From assembly GCA_022799175.1 (NCBI GenBank), contig JAAWNY010000022.1:1-43204 (forward strand): a DNA stretch of 43,204 bases, written 5' to 3'. The stretch is from Lachnospiraceae bacterium. GTDB taxonomy: Bacteria > Bacillota > Clostridia > Lachnospirales > Lachnospiraceae. Of the stretch, positions 8,618-15,861 are shown one piece after another. The stretch's first letter is position 1. Each line of letters opens with the position of its first letter. The position numbers were made by a program, and so were the translations under genes. The notes under the pieces are model-generated. The model saw only the letters and a list, made by a program, of their open reading frames with translations, was not told the origin of the DNA and made no database searches.

Positions 8618-9328
8618 ATGAAAATAACCTATATTCATCACAGCTGCTTTCTTGCCGAGCTGAACTCTTTATATTTGCTGTTTGACTATATTGGAGGATC
8701 TCTTCCCACACTCTCCCCGGACAAAGATCTGCTAGTTTTAGTCAGCCACCGGCACCAGGACCATTTCTCTCCGGTTATCTGGGATTTGGTCGGACAATAT
8801 CCACAAGTACGATATATCCTGTCTGATGACATTTGGCAGAATCGGGTTCCGGAAAAGCATTTCTGCCGCACTGAATATATTGATCCAGATACCACACTGA
8901 CATTGACAGAAGGCGGCGGTACCCGCATCACAGCCTTTCACTCCACAGACGAGGGAGTCGCCTTTCTGGTGGAGAATAACGGACATTCCTTCTATCATGC
9001 CGGTGACTTGAACAACTGGAAATGGAGCGGTGAGTCAAAAGCCTGGAACAATAACATCAATGCCAACTACCGCCGGGAATTGGAAAAAATCCACGATTGC
9101 GGAATTATTCCAGATGTCGCCATGTTACCTCTGGACGGGCGACAGGAGGAATGGTTTTATCTGGGGCTTCATGAATTTATGGAAATTGTTGGCGCGCGGA
9201 TGGTATTTCCCATGCATTTCTGGGAAGATTTTGGCATCATTGAACGTTTGAAGGCGTTGCCTTGTTCAGAAGCTTATCGAGATAGGATTGCCGATATCCG
9301 TCAGGAAGGACAAAGTTTTTTAATATAG
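8618..9328 (+). CDS. Metallo-beta-lactamase-fold hydrolase (UlaG-like superfamily)
   Basis: The 236-residue protein begins MKITYIHHSCFL, the usual first strand of small MBL-fold proteins in the beta-lactamase_3 group. It carries the metal motif SHRHQDHF (a variant HxHxDH), GHSFYHAGDLNNW with the bridging Asp, and a late VFPMHFWEDF histidine. The reaction is unknown. Relatives include UlaG-type lactonases and uncharacterised hydrolases. The ATG at 8618 follows CACGGAGG; the longer frame runs back through the upstream terminator and is rejected. It lies 19 bases before the first ThrE-like gene, so it may be co-transcribed with the exporter genes. Confidence 0.85.
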   Translation: MKITYIHHSCFLAELNSLYLLFDYIGGSLPTLSPDKDLLVLVSHRHQDHFSPVIWDLVGQYPQVRYILSDDIWQNRVPEKHFCRTEYIDPDTTLTLTEGGGTRITAFHSTDEGVAFLVENNGHSFYHAGDLNNWKWSGESKAWNNNINANYRRELEKIHDCGIIPDVAMLPLDGRQEEWFYLGLHEFMEIVGARMVFPMHFWEDFGIIERLKALPCSEAYRDRIADIRQEGQSFLI

Positions 9329-9347
9329 GAAGAAAGGCTATCAGTCT

Positions 9348-10139
9348 ATGGAACGCTCAAAACATGACCGGGAGGTTTTGCTGGCCGCTTTAGAGGCAGG
9401 GAAGCTTCTGTTGGAAAACGGGGCAGAGATTTTCCGCGTCGAAGAGACCATTTATCGAATCTGTAAGCATTTTGGTCTTACATCGGCCAGTGCTTTTGTA
9501 CTCAGCAATGGTATTTTCCTCACTTCTGGAGATGAAGAGGAAAAAGAAGCCCAATTTGCCAAAGTGCTGTTGATTCCTGTCAATGGAGCCAACTTAGGAC
9601 GAGTGGCAGAGGTCAATCAGCTCTCCCGCCAAATTGAAAATGGCGCGTATACCTTAGAACAGGTAAGGCAAGAACTAAAACGCATCCAACATTTACCGGA
9701 CTTTCCGGAAACTTTGCAGATTGCTGCTGCCGGATTTTCTGGAGCAAGCTTCAGTTATCTGTTCGGCGGCGGCTGGCAGGATGCACTTTGTACAGTGGGA
9801 ATTGGCATCCTGCTTTATTTGTACTTGCTTAAAATTGGAAAACCGCATTTTTCTAAAATTGTTTGCAATATTTTAGGAAGCGCATGGGTGACTTTTCTAA
9901 GTATCTTTTGCCACCGTATTTTTCCGGGTACCCATCTGGAATCCATGTTAGTGGGCGGAATCATTATCATGGTGCCAGGAGTCGCCTTTACCAATGCGAT
10001 TCGAGATATGGCAGACGGAGATTATATTTCCGGATCGGTGCGGATGCTGGATGCCATACTGGTCTTTTTTTGTATTGCCATGGGGGTCGGATTTATGATG
10101 GCGCTTTATAGTGGAATGATGAGAGGCGGATTTCTGTGA
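9348..10139 (+). CDS. Threonine/serine exporter family, N-terminal half (DUF1212 type)
   Basis: The 263-residue protein matches the ThrE N-terminal family PF06738. An N-terminal soluble part contains AGKLLLENGAEIFRVEETI and the segment SAFVLSNGIFLT. About five membrane helices follow, with VGGIIIMVPGVAFTNAIRD, the family hallmark. With the next gene it should form a split ThrE-like inner-membrane exporter for small amino acids. The substrate is inferred from the family only. The ribosome binding site is AGGAAGAAAGG. Confidence 0.9.
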   Translation: MERSKHDREVLLAALEAGKLLLENGAEIFRVEETIYRICKHFGLTSASAFVLSNGIFLTSGDEEEKEAQFAKVLLIPVNGANLGRVAEVNQLSRQIENGAYTLEQVRQELKRIQHLPDFPETLQIAAAGFSGASFSYLFGGGWQDALCTVGIGILLYLYLLKIGKPHFSKIVCNILGSAWVTFLSIFCHRIFPGTHLESMLVGGIIIMVPGVAFTNAIRDMADGDYISGSVRMLDAILVFFCIAMGVGFMMALYSGMMRGGFL

Positions 10140-10179
10140 TCTGTGTTGATATATTCATAATGAAAAGGGAGCAATCATC

Positions 10180-10626
10180 ATGATAAAACTGATTTTGCAG
10201 GTATTGGCTGCCGGTGCTGGCACGATAGGTTTTTCTCTTCTTTTTGGTGTTCCTTCTCTCTACTATCCCTACTGTGGGCTGATCGGCGGTATTGGCTGGC
10301 TGGTCTATTTATGCTTGTTACCTGGTAGTTCCGCCACCATCGCCACGTTCTGTGCCACAGTAGTTGTTATATTACTATCCCGCTGGTTCGCCGTCCGCAA
10401 ACGCTGTCCTGCCACACTTTTTCTAATTTCTGGAATTTTTCCGCTGGTGCCGGGAGCCGGAATCTACTGGGCCGCTTATTATACCGTCAGCAACCAACTA
10501 CAAATGGCTCTGGAAACTGGTTATGGCGCTGTAAAAGTAGCTGTTGCCATTGTATTGGGGATTGTATTCGTATTTGAGCTGCCGGAAAAATGGTTCCATA
10601 AATGGAATAAAAAAAACAACAAATGA
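10180..10626 (+). CDS. Threonine/serine exporter family, C-terminal half (DUF3815 type)
   Basis: The 148-residue membrane protein has four to five helices and the segments SLYYPYCGLIGGIGWLVYL and FLISGIFPLVPGAGIYW. These are typical of the second ThrE family PF12821. AAAGGGAGC precedes the ATG. It sits 40 bases after the first half, the standard pairing in Firmicutes, and 16 bases before the editing protein gene. Confidence 0.9.
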   Translation: MIKLILQVLAAGAGTIGFSLLFGVPSLYYPYCGLIGGIGWLVYLCLLPGSSATIATFCATVVVILLSRWFAVRKRCPATLFLISGIFPLVPGAGIYWAAYYTVSNQLQMALETGYGAVKVAVAIVLGIVFVFELPEKWFHKWNKKNNK

Positions 10627-10642
10627 AAAAGGAGTACCCAAT

Positions 10643-11803
10643 ATGACTGAAAAATTATATTATCAAGATAGCCACCAGAAAGAATTCACCGCACGAGTGC
10701 TTGCCTGCGAATGGGACGAAAAACGAAAATTCTATGGCATTGTTCTGGATCGGACCTGCTTTTTCCCAGAAGGAGGTGGACAATATGCGGATTCGGGAGT
10801 CATTCAAGAGATCCCTGTAGAAGATGTCCAGGAACAAGAGGGATCCATCATTCATTATACAAAGAAAATGCTCACGGAAGGCATCGAAGTCACTGGCTGT
10901 ATCAATTTTGAAGAACGATTTTCTAAAATGCAGCAGCATACGGGAGAGCATATCTTATCGGGGCTGATTTATCATCATTTTGGCTATGATAATGTAGGCT
11001 TTCATTTAGGCAAAGAACTGGTAACCATGGATTTTAACGGCAGTTTTACCAGAGAACAGTTACAAATGATAGAGCGAAAAGCCAATGAAGCCGTAGTTGC
11101 TAATATCGCGGTCTATGTAAATTATCCTTCTCAGGAAGAATTGGCACAGATGGATTATCGCAGTAAAAAAGAATTGTCCGGACAAGTGCGTATTGTGACA
11201 GTACCGGGATATGATGTATGCGCCTGCTGCGCCCCACATGTAAAGTATACTGGTGAGATTGGCCTGATTCGCCTGATCGATGCCGCCAGACATAAAGGAG
11301 GCACGCGTGTAACGATGGTATGCGGTTTCCGCGCTTTGGCGGATTATCAGATGAAGGAAGACAATATAATGGAAATCTCCCATCTACTGTCTGCAAAACC
11401 TTATGAGACGGCAGAAGCAGTAAAGCGACTGCAACGGGAAATTCAACAAGGAAAAGACAAATTATTCCGGATACAAAACCGCTATTTAGAGCAGAAGCTG
11501 GAAGAACAGAGTTATCTGTTATTTGAAGAGGATCTGGACAAGAATGCCGCCAGACGTTTTGTTGATACAGGAATGCATCGTTATGCCGGCATCTGCGGCA
11601 TTTTCCTTGGCAATGACCATCAGGGATATCAATATATCCTGGGTAGTCAGCATAAAAATCTAAGAGACTTTCTGAAAGATTTTCACGAGAAATTCCCTGG
11701 CAAAGGTGGTGGTAAACCCGAGATGGTCCAGGGTACAGTAACCGCTTCCCGCCAAGAGGTAATGGACTATTTTTCCGTAAATAGCTCTTTATATGAATTT
11801 TAA
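10643..11803 (+). CDS. Alanyl-tRNA editing protein (AlaX-like, with DHHA1 domain)
   Basis: The 386-residue protein resembles the editing half of alanyl-tRNA synthetase without the catalytic core. The N-terminal beta domain has FPEGGGQYADSG. The zinc motif HTGEH (His99, His103) is followed by CCAPH (Cys195, His199) and TGEIGLIRL, the deacylase signature. The C-terminal part from about residue 250 looks like a coiled coil plus DHHA1 domain. It should clear Ser or Gly mischarged on tRNA-Ala in the cytoplasm. The ATG at 10643 follows AAAAAGGAG; the frame extends upstream only inside the exporter gene. Confidence 0.9.
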   Translation: MTEKLYYQDSHQKEFTARVLACEWDEKRKFYGIVLDRTCFFPEGGGQYADSGVIQEIPVEDVQEQEGSIIHYTKKMLTEGIEVTGCINFEERFSKMQQHTGEHILSGLIYHHFGYDNVGFHLGKELVTMDFNGSFTREQLQMIERKANEAVVANIAVYVNYPSQEELAQMDYRSKKELSGQVRIVTVPGYDVCACCAPHVKYTGEIGLIRLIDAARHKGGTRVTMVCGFRALADYQMKEDNIMEISHLLSAKPYETAEAVKRLQREIQQGKDKLFRIQNRYLEQKLEEQSYLLFEEDLDKNAARRFVDTGMHRYAGICGIFLGNDHQGYQYILGSQHKNLRDFLKDFHEKFPGKGGGKPEMVQGTVTASRQEVMDYFSVNSSLYEF

Positions 11804-11862
11804 TCTACGAATATGAGATCCAAAAGCTGCTTCATATTACCCTATGCAAACTTTCTCCTTTA

Positions 11863-11871
11863 TGATATAAT
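11863..11871 (+). promoter_or_regulatory. Extended -10 promoter immediately before the exonuclease start
   Basis: TGATATAAT is a perfect extended -10 (TG, one base, TATAAT). It ends 9 bases before the ATG at 11881, so transcription should start at about 11878-11881. No purine-rich ribosome binding site exists in the intervening TCCCTATATT. A 7-bp inverted repeat without a T-tract (11810-11838) lies between the editing gene and this promoter. Confidence 0.6.
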
Positions 11872-11880
11872 CCCTATATT

Positions 11881-12882
11881 ATGAGGAACTATATTATTTT
11901 TGATTTAGAATGGAATCAAAGCGCTCATGGAAAGGCCGATTCCATAGAAGATTTTCCCTTTGAGATCATTGAGATCGGGGCTGTAAGATTAGGACAAGAT
12001 TATTCTATGACCGAGGAGTTTCACCGTCTGATTCGGCCTCAAGTCTATACTCAGATGCATTATGCTATTTCCGAAGTCACACATATGGATATGACTGAGC
12101 TCAGATTCCATGGAGAGGATTTTAAAGTCGCTGCCAGAGATTTTCTGAACTGGTGTAAGGAGGATTGTATTTATTGTACTTGGGGCTCGATGGATCTGAC
12201 GGAGCTGCAGCGGAATATGAAATATTTCATGATTGAAAATCCTTTTCCCAAACCATTATTTTACTATGATGTTCAAAAATTATATGCTCTTTTTTACAAA
12301 AATGGCATAAAGCCATCTTTGGATTCCGCAGTGGAAGAGTTGGGCCTTTTAGAGGATCGCCCTTTTCACCGGGCTTTAGATGATGCATACTACACTGGCA
12401 AAGTATTTAGACGAATGATGGAGGAATTAGGCGAAGAATTATTGCTTGCTTACTGGTCTATTGATTACTACCGGATTCCAGACAATAAATCCGAGGAGAT
12501 TCGGGTGGTTTTCCCTGATTATTCTAAATATGTATCACGAATGTTTCCTTCCAAAGAGGATGCCATGAAAGAGCGTTCCGTAGCAGAGATGAAATGCTAT
12601 AAATGTGGACGGATGCTTCGCAAAAAGGTACGGTGGTTTACTCCCAATCAAAAAATCTATTATGGTTTGGCTCTCTGTCCAGAACATGGTTATTTAAAAG
12701 GAAAGGTTCGTATGAAGCGAATCGATGATTCTCAGGTGTATGTGGTCAAAACTTTAAAATTGATCGATGAAGACAGCGCCAGAAAGGTCATGGATCGCAA
12801 AGAAGATATCCGAAAAAAAAGAATGCAGCGCAATCGGGAAAAAAGACGGCGACTGAAAGATTTGCAAAAGAAAAGCGGATAG
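11881..12882 (+). CDS. DEDDh 3'-5' exonuclease domain protein with C-terminal zinc-ribbon-like region
   Basis: The 333-residue protein has the DnaQ/EXOIII fold. FDLEW carries Asp8 and Glu10, GSMDL carries Asp105, and HRALDD carries His163 and Asp168, so the catalytic set is complete. It presumably degrades RNA or DNA in the cytoplasm. After the nuclease domain a CYKCG and LCPEHG pair could bind zinc, and the C-terminal 45 residues are strongly basic, which suggests nucleic acid binding. The start is fixed by the conserved first strand, since the catalytic motif begins at residue 7. A leaderless mRNA is therefore likely. A terminator follows. Confidence 0.85.
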   Translation: MRNYIIFDLEWNQSAHGKADSIEDFPFEIIEIGAVRLGQDYSMTEEFHRLIRPQVYTQMHYAISEVTHMDMTELRFHGEDFKVAARDFLNWCKEDCIYCTWGSMDLTELQRNMKYFMIENPFPKPLFYYDVQKLYALFYKNGIKPSLDSAVEELGLLEDRPFHRALDDAYYTGKVFRRMMEELGEELLLAYWSIDYYRIPDNKSEEIRVVFPDYSKYVSRMFPSKEDAMKERSVAEMKCYKCGRMLRKKVRWFTPNQKIYYGLALCPEHGYLKGKVRMKRIDDSQVYVVKTLKLIDEDSARKVMDRKEDIRKKRMQRNREKRRRLKDLQKKSG

Positions 12883-12884
12883 CC

Positions 12885-12932
12885 AAAAGGCCAGACGGCA
12901 TAAAGATTTGTCGTCTGACCTTTTCTTTTTTA
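12885..12932. terminator. Terminator between the exonuclease and dctM genes
   Basis: AAAAGGCCAGACG (12885-12897) pairs with CGTCTGACCTTTT (12912-12924) with one mismatch. It is followed on the plus strand by TTTTCTTTTTT. On the minus strand a shorter TTTT tract follows, so it may also end the GH31-TRAP transcript, whose last stop is at 12955. Confidence 0.85.
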
Positions 12933-12954
12933 TAACAATCTCAACCTTTTGCCT

Positions 12955-14256
12955 TTACAACAATCCCATCAATTCCGGAATTCCCAGGGAAAGGGCAGGA
13001 ACATAAGTCACTGCCAGCAAAAGTAGGAACAGAACCGCAAAATACGGAAGCAGCATTTTCGTTACATCCTCAATTCGAAGTTTACTGATACCACAACCTA
13101 CGAACAAAACCGAACCTACTGGCGGAGTGATATTGCCCAGACACATATTGAAGATTAACATCACACCAAATTGTATCTCCGACATGCCAAGACTCTGGGC
13201 AATCGGCAAGAAAATGGGAGTAAAAATCAGAATCGCCGGAGTGATATCCATAAACATACCCACTATCATCAAAATCACATTCATCAGCAGAAATACCACA
13301 TATTTATTCGTAGAGATTGACATAATTCCTGCACTGATAGCTGCCGGAATTCCTGAATAAGCCATAACAAAGGACATCGCAGAAGAAGCTGAGATCAGGA
13401 ACAGGATAATGCCGCTGGTGCAGGCGCTGCCCACCAAAATCTTCATAAAAGACTTCATCGTCAGACTCTTATAACAAAGTGACAAAATCAAGCAGTACAG
13501 AACGCAGATACCTGCCCCCTCCGTCGCCGTAAAAATACCGCCTACGATACCGCCGATGACAATGACGATCAGCAGCAGGCTGGGAAGTGCCTCCAAAGTA
13601 ACCTTAATGAATTCCGATGCTCCTGGAATACCGGTTGTGGGGTATTTATGTTTTTTTGCATAAAAGAAAGCTACAATCATAGAGCCTGCCCCCATTAAGA
13701 TGCCAGGAATATACCCCGCCATAAACAACGTGGAGATCGACACGCCTCCTGCTACCGTTGAATACACAATAAACGCACTCGTTGGCGGAATCAGAAGACC
13801 AGTCGGAGCCGAGGCAATATTAACCGCTGTCGCAAAAGCCGGATCATAGCCCTCATCTTTCTGAATTGGATAAATACAACCGCCCATTGCGGATGCTGCC
13901 GCCACTGAGGATCCCGATAATGCGCCAAACAACATGTTGCCCACCACATTGGCTTGCGCCAATGAACCAGGAATCCAACCCACAAACAATTTCGCAAAAT
14001 TTACCAAACGCCTAGCGATACCACCATTATTCATGATATTGCCAGCCAGAATAAACAGCGGAATTGCCAGCAGAGAGAAGCTCTCCACTCCACTATTCAT
14101 CTTTTGCATAGTAATGAAGGTGATCTGATCCCAGGACAGAGAAGATATCGCCGTCACGATCGAAGAGATCACAATGCTCACGGAAATCGGACAGCCAAGA
14201 AAAAGCAGGACTGCAAATACTGCAAACAGGATCAGAGTTGTCATTCCAATACTCAT
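12955..14256 (-). CDS. dctM: TRAP transporter large permease (DctM type), system 1
   Basis: The 433-residue protein has about 11-12 membrane helices. It is the transport channel of a tripartite ATP-independent periplasmic-type importer driven by an ion gradient. Family segments include AIPLFILAGNIMNNGGIARRLV near the N-terminus, NMLFGALSGSSVAAASAMGG and NMCLGNITPPVGSVLFVGC near the C-terminus. Its start overlaps the dctQ stop by four bases (ATGA). It is last in the GH31-dctPQM transcript. Confidence 0.93.
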   Translation of the reverse strand: MSIGMTTLILFAVFAVLLFLGCPISVSIVISSIVTAISSLSWDQITFITMQKMNSGVESFSLLAIPLFILAGNIMNNGGIARRLVNFAKLFVGWIPGSLAQANVVGNMLFGALSGSSVAAASAMGGCIYPIQKDEGYDPAFATAVNIASAPTGLLIPPTSAFIVYSTVAGGVSISTLFMAGYIPGILMGAGSMIVAFFYAKKHKYPTTGIPGASEFIKVTLEALPSLLLIVIVIGGIVGGIFTATEGAGICVLYCLILSLCYKSLTMKSFMKILVGSACTSGIILFLISASSAMSFVMAYSGIPAAISAGIMSISTNKYVVFLLMNVILMIVGMFMDITPAILIFTPIFLPIAQSLGMSEIQFGVMLIFNMCLGNITPPVGSVLFVGCGISKLRIEDVTKMLLPYFAVLFLLLLAVTYVPALSLGIPELMGLL

Positions 14257-14756
14257 GATTCATTCCCTCCTTCTATAGTGATGCCTGTTACATCTTCATA
14301 GATATTGATGATCTGGGCCACGATAATAAACAAACCGGAAACAGGAGCCATCGCATATACCAGACTTCTGGGAATTCCCAACAGAGCAGAAAACACCTTC
14401 TGCGCACTCATGGCCAACTTAAACCCACCAATAGTGATAACAAAAATCGCAAAAATCAGAATCAGTACATCGATCACCGTCATCAGAATCCTACGGCTTT
14501 CTGGCTTTAAGCTGTCACGAACCAGCACCAGACACATATGCTCTCTAGTGATAAATGCATATGCTGCACCGACAAATCCCGTCCAGATCAGGAAGTAACG
14601 CACCAGTTCCTCCGTAAAAGCTGCTGGACTGTTCAAGACATATCTGGTAAACACCTGATATAATACCAACAATGTCATAATGGAAAGCAAAATAGTTGCA
14701 ATGGCTGCGAGAAGCTTCGTCATCACTTTTTTTACCACGGTAAATAATTCTCTCAT
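14253..14756 (-). CDS. dctQ: TRAP transporter small permease (DctQ type), system 1
   Basis: The 167-residue protein has four predicted membrane helices. It carries the DctQ-type VFTRYVLNSPAAFTEELVRY segment followed by FLIWTGFVGAAYAF. It associates with DctM in the membrane to form the TRAP permease. GGGGGAGG precedes the ATG, and the gene lies 14 bases after dctP. Confidence 0.92.
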   Translation of the reverse strand: MRELFTVVKKVMTKLLAAIATILLSIMTLLVLYQVFTRYVLNSPAAFTEELVRYFLIWTGFVGAAYAFITREHMCLVLVRDSLKPESRRILMTVIDVLILIFAIFVITIGGFKLAMSAQKVFSALLGIPRSLVYAMAPVSGLFIIVAQIINIYEDVTGITIEGGNES

Positions 14757-14770
14757 TAGAAACCTCCCCC

Positions 14771-15793
14771 TTATTCTACAGAATTAATAATATCAAGTAA
14801 TTTCTGAACACCGGGATATTGCTCACAGTACTCTCCAATCATCCCGCTGGTAGCCTCACGAAATGCCTCCTTATCCACATCATTGACAAACTCTACGTTC
14901 ATCTGGGCAGATGCCTCGGCAATCGCTTCGTCAATGGCAGCATCCCAGGCAATCTTATGGCTCTCTGTGGAGGCATGTGCCGCTTCCAGAATAATCCGTT
15001 GATCCTCTGGACTGATATTTGCCCACACTTTAGCACTCATCACCATAACGTCCGGAATCATAGCATGCTGATCTGTGGAATACACCTTACAAATCTCACC
15101 ATGTTTTCCGGTTGTCAGCGCAGTCTCATTATTTTCAGTTCCGTCGATAATGCCTGTCTGCAGAGAAGTGTAAACATCCCCATACGACATGGCTACCGGA
15201 ATTCCCCCCAGGGCCTGCATCATGTCTGTCTGTGATTTCATATCCTGTACACGAATTTTCAGTCCCTTCAGATCCTCCGGTTTACGTATCGCCTTGTTTT
15301 TGGTATAAAAGGAACGAGCGCCAGAGGTATAATAGGTAAGTGTCACAAAACCGTCCGCCTCAGATGACAAAAAGAAATCCTGCATCTGGGAGGAATCCAT
15401 CACATGATAAAAATTCTCCGTATCATCGAAGACATAAGGCAATCCAAAAGCATGGTAGGACTCATTGTAAGTGGCAAGTCCCGGTGCGGAAACCTTAGTC
15501 ATGGAAATCACCCCTGCCATCAGCTGCTCCATATTTTCATTTTCAGACCCCAGCTGACCGTTGGGAAGTATCCTGACTTGGACACGTCCTCCAGTCTTTT
15601 CCTCTACCTGCTCTGCAAATTCGGTCATAGCAATATGTACGGTATGTGTTTCGCTGAGTCCATGAGCCAGCGTCAATACCATCGGGTTTTCTGGCGTAGC
15701 CGATGCACTTGAGCCGGCGCCAGTCTGTGAACAGCCAGACAACGATATCGCCGCCATGCTCAATGCAATCATAATCGCTGCAATCTTTTTCAT
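14771..15793 (-). CDS. dctP: TRAP transporter solute-binding lipoprotein (DctP type), system 1
   Basis: The 340-residue precursor has a signal peptide with lipobox LSGC (Cys21), so the protein is membrane-anchored as expected in a Gram-positive. The DctP fold is shown by LTLAHGLSETHTVH, VQVRILPNGQLGSE, GLKIRVQDMKSQTD (the Arg usually contacts the ligand carboxylate) and SLQTGIIDGTENN. The ligand is probably acidic, since most TRAP binding proteins clamp a carboxylate. Placement after the GH31 gene suggests a sugar acid or acidic glycoside. The ATG is preceded by AAAGGG. Confidence 0.93.
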   Translation of the reverse strand: MKKIAAIMIALSMAAISLSGCSQTGAGSSASATPENPMVLTLAHGLSETHTVHIAMTEFAEQVEEKTGGRVQVRILPNGQLGSENENMEQLMAGVISMTKVSAPGLATYNESYHAFGLPYVFDDTENFYHVMDSSQMQDFFLSSEADGFVTLTYYTSGARSFYTKNKAIRKPEDLKGLKIRVQDMKSQTDMMQALGGIPVAMSYGDVYTSLQTGIIDGTENNETALTTGKHGEICKVYSTDQHAMIPDVMVMSAKVWANISPEDQRIILEAAHASTESHKIAWDAAIDEAIAEASAQMNVEFVNDVDKEAFREATSGMIGEYCEQYPGVQKLLDIINSVE

Positions 15794-15861
15794 GATTTCA
15801 TACCCTTTCTGTTAATGTCTCGTAATAAGTCTGATCCCAATCTTTCCCTTGGCCCATAATC

